A stretch of 64,000 nt of DNA, from positions 1 through 64,000 of the forward strand of contig NZ_JARFPL010000013.1 of NCBI RefSeq assembly GCF_029167205.1, given 5' to 3'. Below, piece by piece: positions 1 to 8,169 of this stretch (position 1 is its first letter; every line of letters begins with the position of its first letter). A program made the position numbers and the translations under genes. Below the pieces are notes generated by a model. That model did not search any database and had not been told where the DNA came from. It was given only the letters and a program-made list of their open reading frames with translations. Origin of the DNA: Methanocrinis alkalitolerans. GTDB taxonomy: Archaea > Halobacteriota > Methanosarcinia > Methanotrichales > Methanotrichaceae.

Positions 1-103
1 TGGGAAGTGCCCGATCAATAACTTCAGCGATCTTCAACGAATCGAAAATGCCTGCAACTAGACCAAGGTGGCCTATTAGGTATGATTGGACGTCCACATC
101 CAT
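1..103 (-). CDS. IS1634-family transposase, N-terminal fragment (partial)
   Basis: Reading leftwards from an ATG at 103, 34 codons run off the window. The peptide contains DVQSYLIGHLGLVAGI and KIAEVIDRALP, the usual start of DUF4277-containing transposases of the IS1634 group. A second fragment of the same family, covering the part that would follow this one, lies at 54297-54593. The frame stays open upstream of this ATG for several codons, so the exact start is uncertain. The catalytic DDE residues are not in the window, so intactness cannot be judged. Confidence 0.6.
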   Translation of the reverse strand, partial: MDVDVQSYLIGHLGLVAGIFDSLKIAEVIDRALP

Positions 104-208
104 GCTACTTACCTTCGAGGTGCCTTGGATGCTATTATTAAAAAATGTTGTGGATATTTACAGAGAGAAATTCAGGACTTCTAAGTTCAAAACGCGGAAT
201 GTGGGCTT
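1..208 (-). mobile_element. end of an IS1634-type (DUF4277) insertion sequence, running off the left edge
   Basis: The minus strand carries the 5' end of a transposase gene (1-103) preceded by about 100 bp of AT-rich DNA reaching the point where the ISL3-type transposase reading frame (187-792) loses its homology, near 205-210. This is what an IS inserted in the older ISL3 gene would look like. The probable terminal sequence on the minus strand includes CATTCCGC at about 204-197, also present in the terminal repeats of the MITE at 47268-47553. The element boundary and any target duplication cannot be confirmed because the other end is outside the window. Confidence 0.55.
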
Positions 209-792
209 AATCCATTATGATCCTCAAGGTCGTCTCTAAACGACTCGATTGTATTGGCATCTTTCCCTTCGCATACATATATGACTTTAGATTTATCCAA
301 ATCAACAAAAACGGATATGTAGTTATGACCTTTTGCTCTGGACGTTTCATCGACACCGACGGATTTTACCTCTGAAAAGTCCTCTTCTGATCTCGCTTTC
401 GAAACGTAATACTCCAGGACTCGCCAGATCCGGGTATCATGTTCTCCGATCAAGTCCGCTACCGACTTGACAGGCATGTGTTGGGCCATTAAGATTATCA
501 AGGAATCCATGAGGAGGGAAAAGCCACTACCTTTTCTAGCCCAAGGAACCTTAATAACCTTGACACCGCAGCTTTCACAGTTCGTTCTGGGAACTCGACA
601 ATGAAGGTATGTCTTAAATTGGAAGAAGTTAAGATGGCGCCAAGTCCTATCGATAGTATCGTGAACATCGCATTCGAAGTTGCCGCATTGAGGACATGGA
701 AATTTACTACCTCGTTTGAAATCTATGTGGATGTCGAGTTGTTTCTCCTCCAAATCGAAGTCGATTGAATCGATATACCAGGGCGGCTGCAA
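187..792 (-). pseudogene. ISL3-family transposase, truncated
   Basis: The 201-residue frame has the ISL3 signature layout: an N-terminal zinc-binding region (CPQCG near residue 35, then a CxxC pair in TNCESCGV near residue 75), a helix-turn-helix-like section ending VADLIGEHDTRIWRVL, and the start of the DDE catalytic domain (VGVDETSRAKGHNYISVFVD). Intact members run to about 400 residues. Here homology stops just after DLEDHNG and is followed by seven unrelated residues and a stop, where the IS1634-type DNA begins. The C-terminal half with the remaining catalytic residues is missing, so the gene is dead unless the rest lies beyond the other IS. Confidence 0.75.
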
Positions 793-1137
793 GTTCAGGT
801 CGCGTACCCAGATTACTGAATAGCGCTAACGGGTGACGTAATGGCTGTTTGGCGGAAAATAAGTCCCTTGAATTCGATTCGAGTGGCGATTTTCAGTAGA
901 GCGAGTACGCGACCCAAGTTCAGAGCCAGCTTAAAAAGATCCTCTTGTGAGATTGACATGGTTTTTATTTGATAACCTCATATGATAAGTGGCTATCCAT
1001 TACCCACAAGAAATAGCGAAGAGCCATTTTTAGATTGTGCCATGAGACGTATAGAGGAGGATTTAGCTCTTTTCTCTTATTCCAAGATCGCCAACCGGAC
1101 CTACCCTTATTTACCCGAATAGACCTACTTGCCCTTG
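793..1137. other. intergenic region between IS remnant and aroE
   Basis: No convincing gene. An imperfect inverted repeat, GGTCGCGTAC near 799 and GTACGCGACC near 906, lies just upstream of the ISL3 transposase start and may be the outer end of that element. A 26-codon open frame at 1042-1122 has no family signature. The last 60 bases are relatively AT-rich and would hold the aroE promoter, but no clear TATA box stands out. Confidence 0.4.
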
Positions 1138-1944
1138 ATGCTAGTCTACGCCGTCTTCGGTGACCCCGTGGAGCACAGCCTCTCCCCGGCGATGCAGAAC
1201 GCCGCCTTCTCCGCCCTGGGCCTCTCGGCCCGCTACCTCGCCTTCCGGGTCAGGCGGGAGAGGCTTCGGGACGCGATCCTGGGGGCGGAGGCGATGCACT
1301 TCGGCGGCCTCAACCTCACGATCCCCCACAAGGAGGCTGCCCTCTCCATCGTCGAGCCCGACGAGAACGCCGCTGCGATGGGGGCGGTCAACGCCGTCGC
1401 CTTCGTTGATGGATCGATTCGAGGGTACAACACCGACGGTTTGGGGGCGGTCCGGGCCCTGGAGGGGGCGGGGGTCCGGGTCGATGGGAGGCGGGTCCTG
1501 ATCATAGGCGCCGGGGGGGCGGGAAAGGCGATCGCCCGCCAGCTCGCCCTCTCGGGGGCGCAGGTTGCCATCGCCAACCGGGACCGCCGAAGGGCCATCG
1601 AACTTGCCGCCGCTGTGGGGGGACGGGGCTACGGCCTCTCTGACCTCTCCAAACTCGTCCCCGAGGCGGAGGTCGTCGTCAACGCCACCTCCGTCGGGAT
1701 GAGGGGCGGCGACCCCCGCCTCTTCGACGGCCGCCTCCTCCGGGAGGGTCAGACCGTCTTTGACATCGTCTACAACCGGAAGACGGAGCTTTTGAAGGAC
1801 GCCGCCCGGGCCGGGGCGGTGGCGATAGATGGGGTTCCTATGCTCGTCTGGCAGGGGGCGCTATCTATCGAGATATGGACCGGGAGGAAGGCCCCCACCG
1901 ATGTCATGGAGGAGGCAGTCCGGGAGGAGCTGAGGAACCGATGA
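1138..1944 (+). CDS. aroE: shikimate dehydrogenase
   Basis: NADPH-dependent reduction of 3-dehydroshikimate to shikimate in aromatic amino acid synthesis, cytoplasmic. The N-terminal substrate domain has HSLSPAMQNAAF (residues about 13-24) and the catalytic lysine motif NLTIPHKE (about 59-66). NTDGLGA follows, then the Rossmann glycine motif GAGGAGKAI (about 124-132) and the C-terminal GVPMLVWQGA. At 268 residues it has normal family length. The ATG at 1138 is preferred; an in-frame TTG at 1129 would add three residues and neither has a good ribosome site. The stop overlaps the tyrA start (ATGA), so the two are co-transcribed: two steps of one pathway in one operon. Confidence 0.93.
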   Translation: MLVYAVFGDPVEHSLSPAMQNAAFSALGLSARYLAFRVRRERLRDAILGAEAMHFGGLNLTIPHKEAALSIVEPDENAAAMGAVNAVAFVDGSIRGYNTDGLGAVRALEGAGVRVDGRRVLIIGAGGAGKAIARQLALSGAQVAIANRDRRRAIELAAAVGGRGYGLSDLSKLVPEAEVVVNATSVGMRGGDPRLFDGRLLREGQTVFDIVYNRKTELLKDAARAGAVAIDGVPMLVWQGALSIEIWTGRKAPTDVMEEAVREELRNR

Positions 1945-2066
1945 AGACGGAGCCGGTGATGAAGACGGAGCCGGTGATGAAGACGGAGCCGGTGATGAAG
2001 ACGGAGCCGGTGATGAAGACGGAGCCGGTGATGAAGACGGAGCCGGTGATGAAGACGGAGCCGGTG
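1941..2066 (+). repeat. seven perfect 18-bp tandem repeats at the tyrA start
   Basis: The unit atgaagacggagccggtg occurs seven times without change, starting at 1941, 1959, 1977, 1995, 2013, 2031 and 2049. In frame it encodes (MKTEPV)7 fused to tyrA. Every unit begins with ATG and contains GGAG followed by GGTG just before the next ATG, so each junction is a ribosome site plus start codon. Translation could begin at any repeat. The unit keeps frame when copies are gained or lost. Confidence 0.95.
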
Positions 2067-2987
2067 ATGGAGATGGAGACGATCGATTTGAGAGAGAATA
2101 ACAGGATGCTGATAGTGGGGGGGACGGGCGGGACCGGCAGCTGGTTTGCCCGCTACTTCAAAGACCGGGGCTTCTCGGTCACAGTCTGGGGGCCGAGCGG
2201 TCGGGTTGACGTCGCCGAGGAGCTCGGGGTCGCCTTCGCCGGGGACCTCCTGGCGGAGGTGGCCAGAAGCGACGTCGTAGTCCTCAGCGTCCCCATCCTC
2301 GAAACGGCCAGGGTCATCGAGGAGGTCGCCCCGAAGATGAAGCCCGGAAGCCTCCTGATGGACGTAACCAGCCTCAAGGCGGGGCCCATGGAGGCGATGG
2401 TGAAGTGGGCACCTGAGGGGGTGGAGGTCCTGGGTACCCACCCCATGTTCGGCCCCACCATCCCGACCATCCGGGGACAGACAGTGATCCTGGTCCCGGC
2501 GGCCGGGAGGTGCGACACGTGGCTTTCGCCGATGAAGGAGGCCTTCAGGGAGGGCGGGGCCCGGGTGGAGGTTTTGGGTCCCCAGGAGCACGACGAGATG
2601 ATGGCGGTGGTCCAGGCCCTCACCCACTTCGCCTACATCTCCATAGCCTCCGCCCTCAGGTCCCTGGAGTTCGACGTCGGAAGGTCGAGGCGGTTCATGA
2701 GCCCCGTCTACGAGATCATGATCGACTTCGTAGGACGGATCCTCGCCCAGAGCCCCGAGCTCTACGCCAGCATCCAGGAGAACCCCGAGGCGAGAAGAGT
2801 GAGGGAGACGTACATCGGAGAATGCCAGAGGCTTTCAGAGCTCGCCGACGATGGTGACATCGCAGGGTTTCAGGAGGCTATGAGGGCGGCGGCCCTCCAC
2901 TTTGGTGGGACGGATGAGGCCCTCGCCCGCTCCGACAGGCTCATCGGCCTCTGGATCGAGAACCGGGAGGGTGAACGCCGGGGATGA
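1941..2987 (+). CDS. tyrA: prephenate dehydrogenase with repeat-encoded N-terminus
   Basis: NAD(P)-dependent oxidative decarboxylation of prephenate to 4-hydroxyphenylpyruvate for tyrosine. The conserved protein begins near the ATG at 2106 with MLIVGGTGGTGSWFARYF, a Rossmann dinucleotide-binding loop, and continues with VLSVPI, GTHPMFGP (substrate loop) and HDEMMAVVQALTHF (helical dimerisation domain). The first 42 codons are the hexapeptide repeat MKTEPV x7, then a short linker. The start at 1941 overlaps the aroE stop; starts at any repeat ATG, at 2067 or at 2106 are equally legal, so the mature N-terminus is unknown. No fused chorismate mutase or ACT domain is visible. Confidence 0.9.
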   Translation: MKTEPVMKTEPVMKTEPVMKTEPVMKTEPVMKTEPVMKTEPVMEMETIDLRENNRMLIVGGTGGTGSWFARYFKDRGFSVTVWGPSGRVDVAEELGVAFAGDLLAEVARSDVVVLSVPILETARVIEEVAPKMKPGSLLMDVTSLKAGPMEAMVKWAPEGVEVLGTHPMFGPTIPTIRGQTVILVPAAGRCDTWLSPMKEAFREGGARVEVLGPQEHDEMMAVVQALTHFAYISIASALRSLEFDVGRSRRFMSPVYEIMIDFVGRILAQSPELYASIQENPEARRVRETYIGECQRLSELADDGDIAGFQEAMRAAALHFGGTDEALARSDRLIGLWIENREGERRG

Positions 2988-3009
2988 TCCTGCCCTAAGG
3001 CAGCCTCGG

Positions 3010-3648
3010 TCATCCGGCGGGCCAGTGGCGGCTCAGACCCAAGAGCGCCTCGTTCTTCGCCTCGAAGAGGCTGTGATCCATAAAGCCGCAGCTGCGGCAG
3101 ACCACCTCCACGGGGAGCTCTCCGACGAGATCATTCATGAACTCCGTCTTGACGGTCATAACCTCCTCCGACGATCTGGCCCTCCGGACCCTCTCCCGGA
3201 ACCGGATGGCAAGATCCATCACCCGGTCTGCCTGATCCTCCAGGGCCCTGCGAACCTCCTCCACCGGTATCGGATGACCGCCGGATATGCGGTCCCAACG
3301 GTGATCTTGGACCGCTTCTACCAGCCGGTAATGGGATTCTATGGCCAGATCGTAGGGGGAACCGGCCTCGTTGCAGCGGCCGTATCGTGCGGCGTATCTG
3401 CACCCCGCGCAGTCCACGGCTCCAGGACGGTGAAAGGTGCAGAAGGGGCTATAGACGGGGCTCAGGGGGAGATAAGCCAGCATCTCCAGCGTCGACCTCT
3501 CGGCCAGATCCAAAGCTTCCTCCGCCCCCCCGGCGGAGGCGAGGTCCTCCCGGAGGTCTCTTGCCAGGGTTCTGTACCGGTCCGCCACCTCCTCCAGGGC
3601 GGTTATTACCCCTTCGGGCGGATCGATCGAATTTCGATGGGGGATCAT
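3010..3648 (-). CDS. Cys-rich hypothetical protein
   Basis: A 212-residue protein that I do not recognise. The ATG at 3648 sits behind AGGAGAG with good spacing; the much longer open frame upstream is antisense noise. It is mostly helical and charged, with a Cys cluster near residues 70-92 (CTFHRPGAVDCAGCRYAARYG then C) and a C-terminal CRSCGF, seven cysteines in total. That suggests a bound metal or Fe-S cluster. It is convergent with tyrA and upstream of nothing obviously related. The function is unknown. Confidence 0.65.
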   Translation of the reverse strand: MIPHRNSIDPPEGVITALEEVADRYRTLARDLREDLASAGGAEEALDLAERSTLEMLAYLPLSPVYSPFCTFHRPGAVDCAGCRYAARYGRCNEAGSPYDLAIESHYRLVEAVQDHRWDRISGGHPIPVEEVRRALEDQADRVMDLAIRFRERVRRARSSEEVMTVKTEFMNDLVGELPVEVVCRSCGFMDHSLFEAKNEALLGLSRHWPAG

Positions 3649-3845
3649 CACGTCTCTCCTCCAGGTAAGTTGCACACCTATCGGATTAAAGGGTTCCCAC
3701 CGGCAGGGGCGGAGGGTTCTGGGCTCTGCTTTCACCCGTCGGCGGAGGAGGGCGCCACCGAGATCGGAAGATCGGAGCCTCTTCGGGGAGGGCGACAGAG
3801 ATCGGATGGAAGGAGACCGTCGAGATGGGAGGTTTAAGATCCCAT

Positions 3846-4268
3846 CTAAAGCTTGCACGCCTTCTCGTCTTGCTGGCTCTTCTTCACTAGGTAATATCCT
3901 ATGGAGAGGGAGATGACGATCATACTGATCCCGATGAGGGTCATGCTGGGGAGGGCCTTGACGTCCAGGATGATCACCTTCCTCGCTACGGCGATGATAG
4001 CCACCAGAAGGACGACCTGGACGTTTATTACGTTCTCCTCGATGTATATCTTGAAGGTCTCCAAAAGCTCTATCCCTATCAATACCAGCAGGAAGTGGCC
4101 GAAGATGTTCAGGAGCTCGTCGATCTCCAAGAGGGCCAGAGGAGGCGTCGCGATCTCTTTTGCGATGATGTAAAATAGCTCCGCCGTCGCCAGAAGGACG
4201 ACGATGGCCATCAACCAGGCTAGAACCGTCAGAACCGCCTTTTGAAATTTGGCCAGCCTCTCCATCAT
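3846..4268 (-). CDS. PsiE-like membrane protein
   Basis: A 140-residue integral membrane protein with four hydrophobic helices: AVLTVLAWLMAIVVLL, the LLNIFGHFLLVLIGIELLE segment, VQVVLLVAIIAVARKVII, and a last helix around MIVISLSIGYYLV. The pattern LLNIFGHFLLVLIGIELLETFK and the following VARKVII match the phosphate-starvation-inducible PsiE family. The role of PsiE itself is poorly defined. The ATG at 4268 follows GGAGGAGG; seven extra residues from 4289 are possible. Next to a small sugar-transporter-like gene on the same strand. Confidence 0.75.
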   Translation of the reverse strand: MMERLAKFQKAVLTVLAWLMAIVVLLATAELFYIIAKEIATPPLALLEIDELLNIFGHFLLVLIGIELLETFKIYIEENVINVQVVLLVAIIAVARKVIILDVKALPSMTLIGISMIVISLSIGYYLVKKSQQDEKACKL

Positions 4269-4349
4269 CGAAGATCCTCCTCCTTCCACCTCTGCCCCGG
4301 CGACGGCGCACCGAAATCTCCGTCTTCTTTTCCCTCTGGTCTGCCCTTA

Positions 4350-4619
4350 TTATTTGAAGTATCTTCTGGTGGTGTACCTGAAATAGACAACGATCCCCAA
4401 AGCCAGAATCCAGAGAGATACTACGTTTGCGACTATAAGAGGGGAGTTATTGAGGTGGAGGCCGTAGGCGAGCCAGAGAGCGACGCCGATCCCCATCTGG
4501 ATCATCATGAGGAGGCTGACGTCGTCCACAGACCTAGTCCTAGCCATCTTCACCAGCTGCGGCAGAAATCCGAACATCGTAAGAGCCGCAGCGGCGTAAC
4601 CGACCATCTCCCAGTCCAT
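4350..4619 (-). CDS. SemiSWEET / PQ-loop sugar transporter
   Basis: An 89-residue protein with three membrane helices, the size of a bacterial or archaeal SemiSWEET, which works as a dimer for facilitated sugar (or other small solute) movement. The signature GFLPQLVKMARTRSVDDVS (helix 1 PQ loop and the following basic/acidic linker) is clear, and the second helix has GVALWLAYGLHLNN, also typical. The ATG at 4619 is behind AAGGAG; the 17 residues further upstream lack family similarity. Reads in the same direction as the PsiE-like gene with an 80-bp gap, so probably the same transcript. Confidence 0.88.
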   Translation of the reverse strand: MDWEMVGYAAAALTMFGFLPQLVKMARTRSVDDVSLLMMIQMGIGVALWLAYGLHLNNSPLIVANVVSLWILALGIVVYFRYTTRRYFK

Positions 4620-4749
4620 AGATATCGCTCTCCTTTCGATCTCAAGGCGCCAAAGGTCGCCGCCTCTCAATCGGAGGGTATCACCTCAAGGCCGTTAATC
4701 CAGGTTTCGGTCACCGTCGCCCCTTAGTTACAAATTTAAGACCGAAACT

Positions 4750-4765
4750 CTTATTAATTAATAAG
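4750..4765. promoter_or_regulatory. 16-bp perfect palindrome upstream of the metal importer
   Basis: CTTATTAATTAATAAG is a perfect inverted repeat 44 bp before the importer start at 4809, embedded in AT-rich promoter DNA. It may be an operator for a dimeric metal-responsive repressor (DtxR/Fur type), overlapping or next to the TATA box. The identity of the regulator is inference. Confidence 0.5.
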
Positions 4766-4808
4766 GATATCGCACATTTACATTATAAACCATGTGGAGG
4801 CTGCGAAT

Positions 4809-5864
4809 TTGAATAAGACGCCTTTTGTCCTGATTATTGCGCTGGTGGCCTTTCTTTCTCTGGGGGCGGCTAAAGGAGCCGATTATCCCCTAGCCGTCAC
4901 CGACTCTGCTGGAAGGTCTGTGACGATCGAGGCTCCGGTCGAGAAGATAGTCGCCATGAACTCAGATGCCGCCGACGCCGTCAGCATTCTCGGGGATGCT
5001 GGAAAGATCGCAGGCTCGGTGGACATCTCTTATAAGGCTCACTACTTCACCGAATTTTCGGCCGACTGGGAGACGGTGGGCACCTGGAGGGAGTTCAACT
5101 ACGAGAAGATAGCAGAACTTGCCAGAGACGACGGCGGAGATATAAGGGACGGGACGCTGGTGATCTGCTACGCCAGCAAGGCCGGGGAGATGGAGGAGAA
5201 CCTCGCCCCCTTCGAGAAGATCGACATCCTCGGCCTCGACCTCTACAATGCCGAGACCCTGGAGGAAGAGATGGCGGTCCTCGGGAAGGCTCTGGACCGG
5301 GAGGCTGAGGCGCAGATGTATAACACCTGGGTCGGCGAGAAGAAGGAAGCTGTAGCAGAGGCTGTAACGGGCCTCTCCAGGCCGAAGGTATACGTCGAGG
5401 GCGGGTCCGCCTCTGACCTGGGGGCTCTATGGACATACGGCCCGGGATCTTCCGTCGACGACATGATATCTCTAGCCGGTGGCGAGAACGTCATCGACGC
5501 TGACGAGCAAAACCCCAAGGTCGAATGGGAGACGGTCTTAGCCTCGATGCCGGAGGTGATGATCAAGGTGCCGGCGGCTATAAACAGTCTCGGCTGGTCT
5601 GAGACCGCCGAGATGGAGGCTTTCGTCCGGGAGATGGAGAGCCGTCCGGGCGCATCTTCCATCCCCGCCGTGGAGGATGAGAGGGCCCACGTCATCTTCA
5701 GGGACATAACCCTCGGGACCGGCTCCGTCGTCGGCCTCACATACTGGGCCAAGATGATCCATCCAGAGGCGGACCTCGATCCCGTGGGGGTCTACCGGGA
5801 GTATCTGGCCATGAGGGGGCTATCCTATCCGGAGGACGCCTTCTTCGTCCTCCCGGGAATCTAG
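4809..5864 (+). CDS. iron/cobalamin-type ABC transporter substrate-binding protein
   Basis: Extracytoplasmic binding protein (PF01497 fold) that hands a metal chelate or cobamide to the FecCD-like permease encoded downstream. Signal peptide: short basic start, then VLIIALVAFLSLGAAKG. The mature part opens with YPLAVTDSAGRSVTIEAPVEKIVAMNSDAA, the family signature, and runs to about 350 residues, normal length. The TTG at 4809 is chosen because GGAGG lies eight bases upstream; a GTG at 4794 would place the ribosome site inside the gene. The order binding protein-permease-ATPase is typical; the substrate cannot be told from sequence. Confidence 0.85.
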   Translation: MNKTPFVLIIALVAFLSLGAAKGADYPLAVTDSAGRSVTIEAPVEKIVAMNSDAADAVSILGDAGKIAGSVDISYKAHYFTEFSADWETVGTWREFNYEKIAELARDDGGDIRDGTLVICYASKAGEMEENLAPFEKIDILGLDLYNAETLEEEMAVLGKALDREAEAQMYNTWVGEKKEAVAEAVTGLSRPKVYVEGGSASDLGALWTYGPGSSVDDMISLAGGENVIDADEQNPKVEWETVLASMPEVMIKVPAAINSLGWSETAEMEAFVREMESRPGASSIPAVEDERAHVIFRDITLGTGSVVGLTYWAKMIHPEADLDPVGVYREYLAMRGLSYPEDAFFVLPGI

Positions 5865-5948
5865 ATAGTCCTCACCATAAGCCTCGTTTGAACCTCGACA
5901 AAAATGTCCTGTTTCAGGTCTATAGGCCTGAAGCTCAGCACATTTATA

Positions 5949-6270
5949 ATGATATGCGGCGCCGGAGGAAAGAACTTCGGCGGCTATGATGAGGACCGCG
6001 TCTCTTTGATGGCTGCCCTGAGGGACGAGATCGCTTTTCGCCCCGGATGGTACGCCATCGGTGCGGCAAAAGACGATCGGATCTCGCGCCCTCTCCAACG
6101 GCATACTCGGCGGGGTCCAGCACTTCATAGCGGTGGTATACCTCTTGAAGCTCTTCCATCCCGACCTCTTCGCCTATCTGGACCCCGTATCCCTCCATCG
6201 AGAGCGCCTCAACAGGTTCCAGGAGGTGGACCTCCAGGGAGTATACATATATCCGGAGATCCCCGTGTGA
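5949..6270 (+). pseudogene. remnant of a second ABC substrate-binding protein
   Basis: Two overlapping frames together give the C-terminal part of another binding protein. The first (from 5949) reads SLMAALRDEIAFRPGWYAIGAAKDDRI; the second (from 6061) continues ALSNGILGG, then QHFIAVVYLLKLFHPDLFAYLDP and ends in VYIYPE, which is the usual tail of iron-chelate binding proteins. A frameshift separates them near 6080-6095, and the signal peptide and N-terminal domain are missing. The tail differs from that of the intact neighbour at 4809-5864, so it belongs to another subfamily rather than a recent tandem copy. Confidence 0.7.
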
Positions 6271-6298
6271 TCAATCAGACTTAAATCGGTTATAGTTT

Positions 6299-7390
6299 AT
6301 GAGCAAAGCTGATAAGATGTCAAAGGAAGGCCCAGTAGAGAATTCGGAGCTGAAGGTGGAGTACAGCCAGTTCGTCGGCAGGAAGGTCCTCTTCATCCTC
6401 CTATCTATGGCGGGGATCGTGGTCCTGGCGGGGGTCGCTGCCACCTTGGGCTCCGCCAGCATAACTCCGACGGAGGTCTATACAGCGATCCTGGCCCGGT
6501 TCTTTCCCGGAACTTTCGAGACTACGAACTTCATCGACACCATCGTCTGGCAGCTGCGGCTCCATCGGGTCTTGATGGCGATCTTCGCCGGGATGGGGCT
6601 CGCCGTCGCCGGGGCCGCTATGCAGGGGATATTGAAGAACCCCCTCGCGAGCCCCTTCACCCTGGGGATCGCCTCCGCCGCCAGCTTTGGGGCGTCCCTC
6701 GCCATCATCATGGGGGCGGGGTTTGTAGCAGGCCAGTGGCTGATCGTAGGAAACGCCTTCATATTCACGATGCTGGCATCCATCACCGTCTACGGTCTCG
6801 CCAGGTACAAGGGGATCACCCCGGAGACGATGATCCTCGCCGGGATAGCCATAATGTACCTCTTCAGTGCCATGACCTCCTTTCTCCAGTACGTCGGCAA
6901 GTCCGAGCAGGTCCACGAGGTCGTATTCTGGATGATGGGTAGCCTCGGCAGATCATCCTGGGACAAGGTGGGGATCATAGCTCTTGTGACCGTCGTCTGC
7001 ACCCTTCTTTTGATGTACTACTCCTGGGACATCAACGCCCTGGGGGCCGGAGACGAGACGGCGAAGAGCCTCGGCGTCAACGTTGAGTTCGTGAGGGTCT
7101 TCTGCATGATGTTGGCTTCCCTCATCACCGCCAGCGTCATATGCTTCACCGGGACGATTGGGTTCATCGGACTCGTCGCTCCCCACATCACCAGGATGGT
7201 GGTGGGAGGAGACCATCGTTTCCTCCTCCCCGCCTCAGGGCTCGTCGGAGCCCTCATACTCCTGGCCGCAGACACCGTCGCCAGGACGATATTCGCTCCC
7301 GTCATCCTGCCGGTGGGGATCATGACGGCGTTCCTGGGAGTTCCGTTCTTCATCTACCTGTTCCTGAGAAGGAGGAAGGACTATTGGTAA
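6299..7390 (+). CDS. FecCD-family ABC transporter permease
   Basis: Membrane subunit of the metal-chelate/cobamide importer, 363 residues with about ten helices. Typical FecCD/BtuC features: WQLRLHRVLMAIFAGMGLAVAGAAMQ near residues 80-105, NPLASPFTLGIASAASFGA, and the conserved GTIGFIGLVAPHITRM with HRFLLPASGLVGA, which form the coupling region facing the ATPase. The N-terminal 28 residues are charged and cytosolic. Its last codons overlap the TTG start of the ATPase gene, giving translational coupling. Confidence 0.93.
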   Translation: MSKADKMSKEGPVENSELKVEYSQFVGRKVLFILLSMAGIVVLAGVAATLGSASITPTEVYTAILARFFPGTFETTNFIDTIVWQLRLHRVLMAIFAGMGLAVAGAAMQGILKNPLASPFTLGIASAASFGASLAIIMGAGFVAGQWLIVGNAFIFTMLASITVYGLARYKGITPETMILAGIAIMYLFSAMTSFLQYVGKSEQVHEVVFWMMGSLGRSSWDKVGIIALVTVVCTLLLMYYSWDINALGAGDETAKSLGVNVEFVRVFCMMLASLITASVICFTGTIGFIGLVAPHITRMVVGGDHRFLLPASGLVGALILLAADTVARTIFAPVILPVGIMTAFLGVPFFIYLFLRRRKDYW

Positions 7391-8169
7391 AGATAACTAT
7401 CAAGGATCTAAGCTTCAGCTACGGCAGCCGCAAGATCCTCGACGACCTGAACGTCGTCGTCGGAGATTCGGAGGTCTTGAGTCTTGTCGGACCCAACGGC
7501 TCCGGGAAGACGACTCTCATCAAATGCATCGACCGGATCCTCAAGCCCAAGGGGACGATCCTCCTGGACGGCGGAAAGGACCTCCAGTCCCTCAGCCGCC
7601 AGGAGGTGGCCAGGTACATCGGGTACGTCCCCCAGTCGACGACCAGCGCCCTCACCACCACCGTCTTCGACACCATCCTCATGGGGAGGAGGCCCCATAT
7701 GGGATGGAGGGTGACCGATGAGGACATCGATCGGGTAGTCGAGATGATGAAGCTCCTCCACGTCGAGGAGTTCGCCCTAAAGGACTTCTCTGAGCTTTCG
7801 GGAGGGCAGAAGCAGAGGGTCCTCATCGCTAGAGCGTTATGCCAGGAGCCGGAGGTCCTCCTCCTGGACGAGCCCACATCGAACCTGGACGTGAAGCACC
7901 AGCTCGAAGCTCTCGACACCGTGAGGGCGATCGTCAAGAAGACCGACATCTCCGCGGTGATGGCGATCCACGACCTGAACCTCGCCGCCCGGTACTCCGA
8001 CACCCTGGTGATGCTGAAGGAAGGGAAGGTCCACGCCATCGGAGATCCCCTCTCCCTCCTGACGAAGGAGAATATCAGGTCGATATTCGGGGTCGAGGCT
8101 GCGGTGATGAGGGACCTCGACCGGCCTTACGTCGTGCCGCTGCGATCGTTGAGCGGCGAAGCTCTGTAA
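7384..8169 (+). CDS. ABC transporter ATP-binding protein, metal-chelate type
   Basis: ATPase driving the importer, 261 residues. Walker A GPNGSGKTT, signature LSGGQKQRV, Walker B VLLLDEPTSNLD and switch histidine AIHDLNLAARY are all present; SFSYGSRKIL gives the A-loop aromatic. The TTG at 7384 overlaps the permease stop and follows AGGAGG by the right distance; longer forms reading through the permease gene are not real. Last gene of the importer operon. Confidence 0.93.
   Translation: MVKITIKDLSFSYGSRKILDDLNVVVGDSEVLSLVGPNGSGKTTLIKCIDRILKPKGTILLDGGKDLQSLSRQEVARYIGYVPQSTTSALTTTVFDTILMGRRPHMGWRVTDEDIDRVVEMMKLLHVEEFALKDFSELSGGQKQRVLIARALCQEPEVLLLDEPTSNLDVKHQLEALDTVRAIVKKTDISAVMAIHDLNLAARYSDTLVMLKEGKVHAIGDPLSLLTKENIRSIFGVEAAVMRDLDRPYVVPLRSLSGEAL

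Noticed and set aside
1042..1122. 26-codon frame before aroE
   Set aside because: No ribosome site, no homology and it lies in the likely promoter region.
1941..2066. Possible CRISPR array at the 18-bp repeats (likewise the 15-bp repeats at 44576-44725)
   Set aside because: Units are directly adjacent with no unique spacers and lie in coding frames.
2902..3837. 311-codon plus-strand frame opposite the Cys-rich gene
   Set aside because: It is antisense to a gene with a good ribosome site and shows no family signature; GC-rich DNA leaves long antisense frames open.
3649..4311. N-terminal extension of the Cys-rich minus-strand gene
   Set aside because: Arg/Gly-rich low-complexity translation overlapping the PsiE-like gene; the real start at 3648 has AGGAGAG in front.
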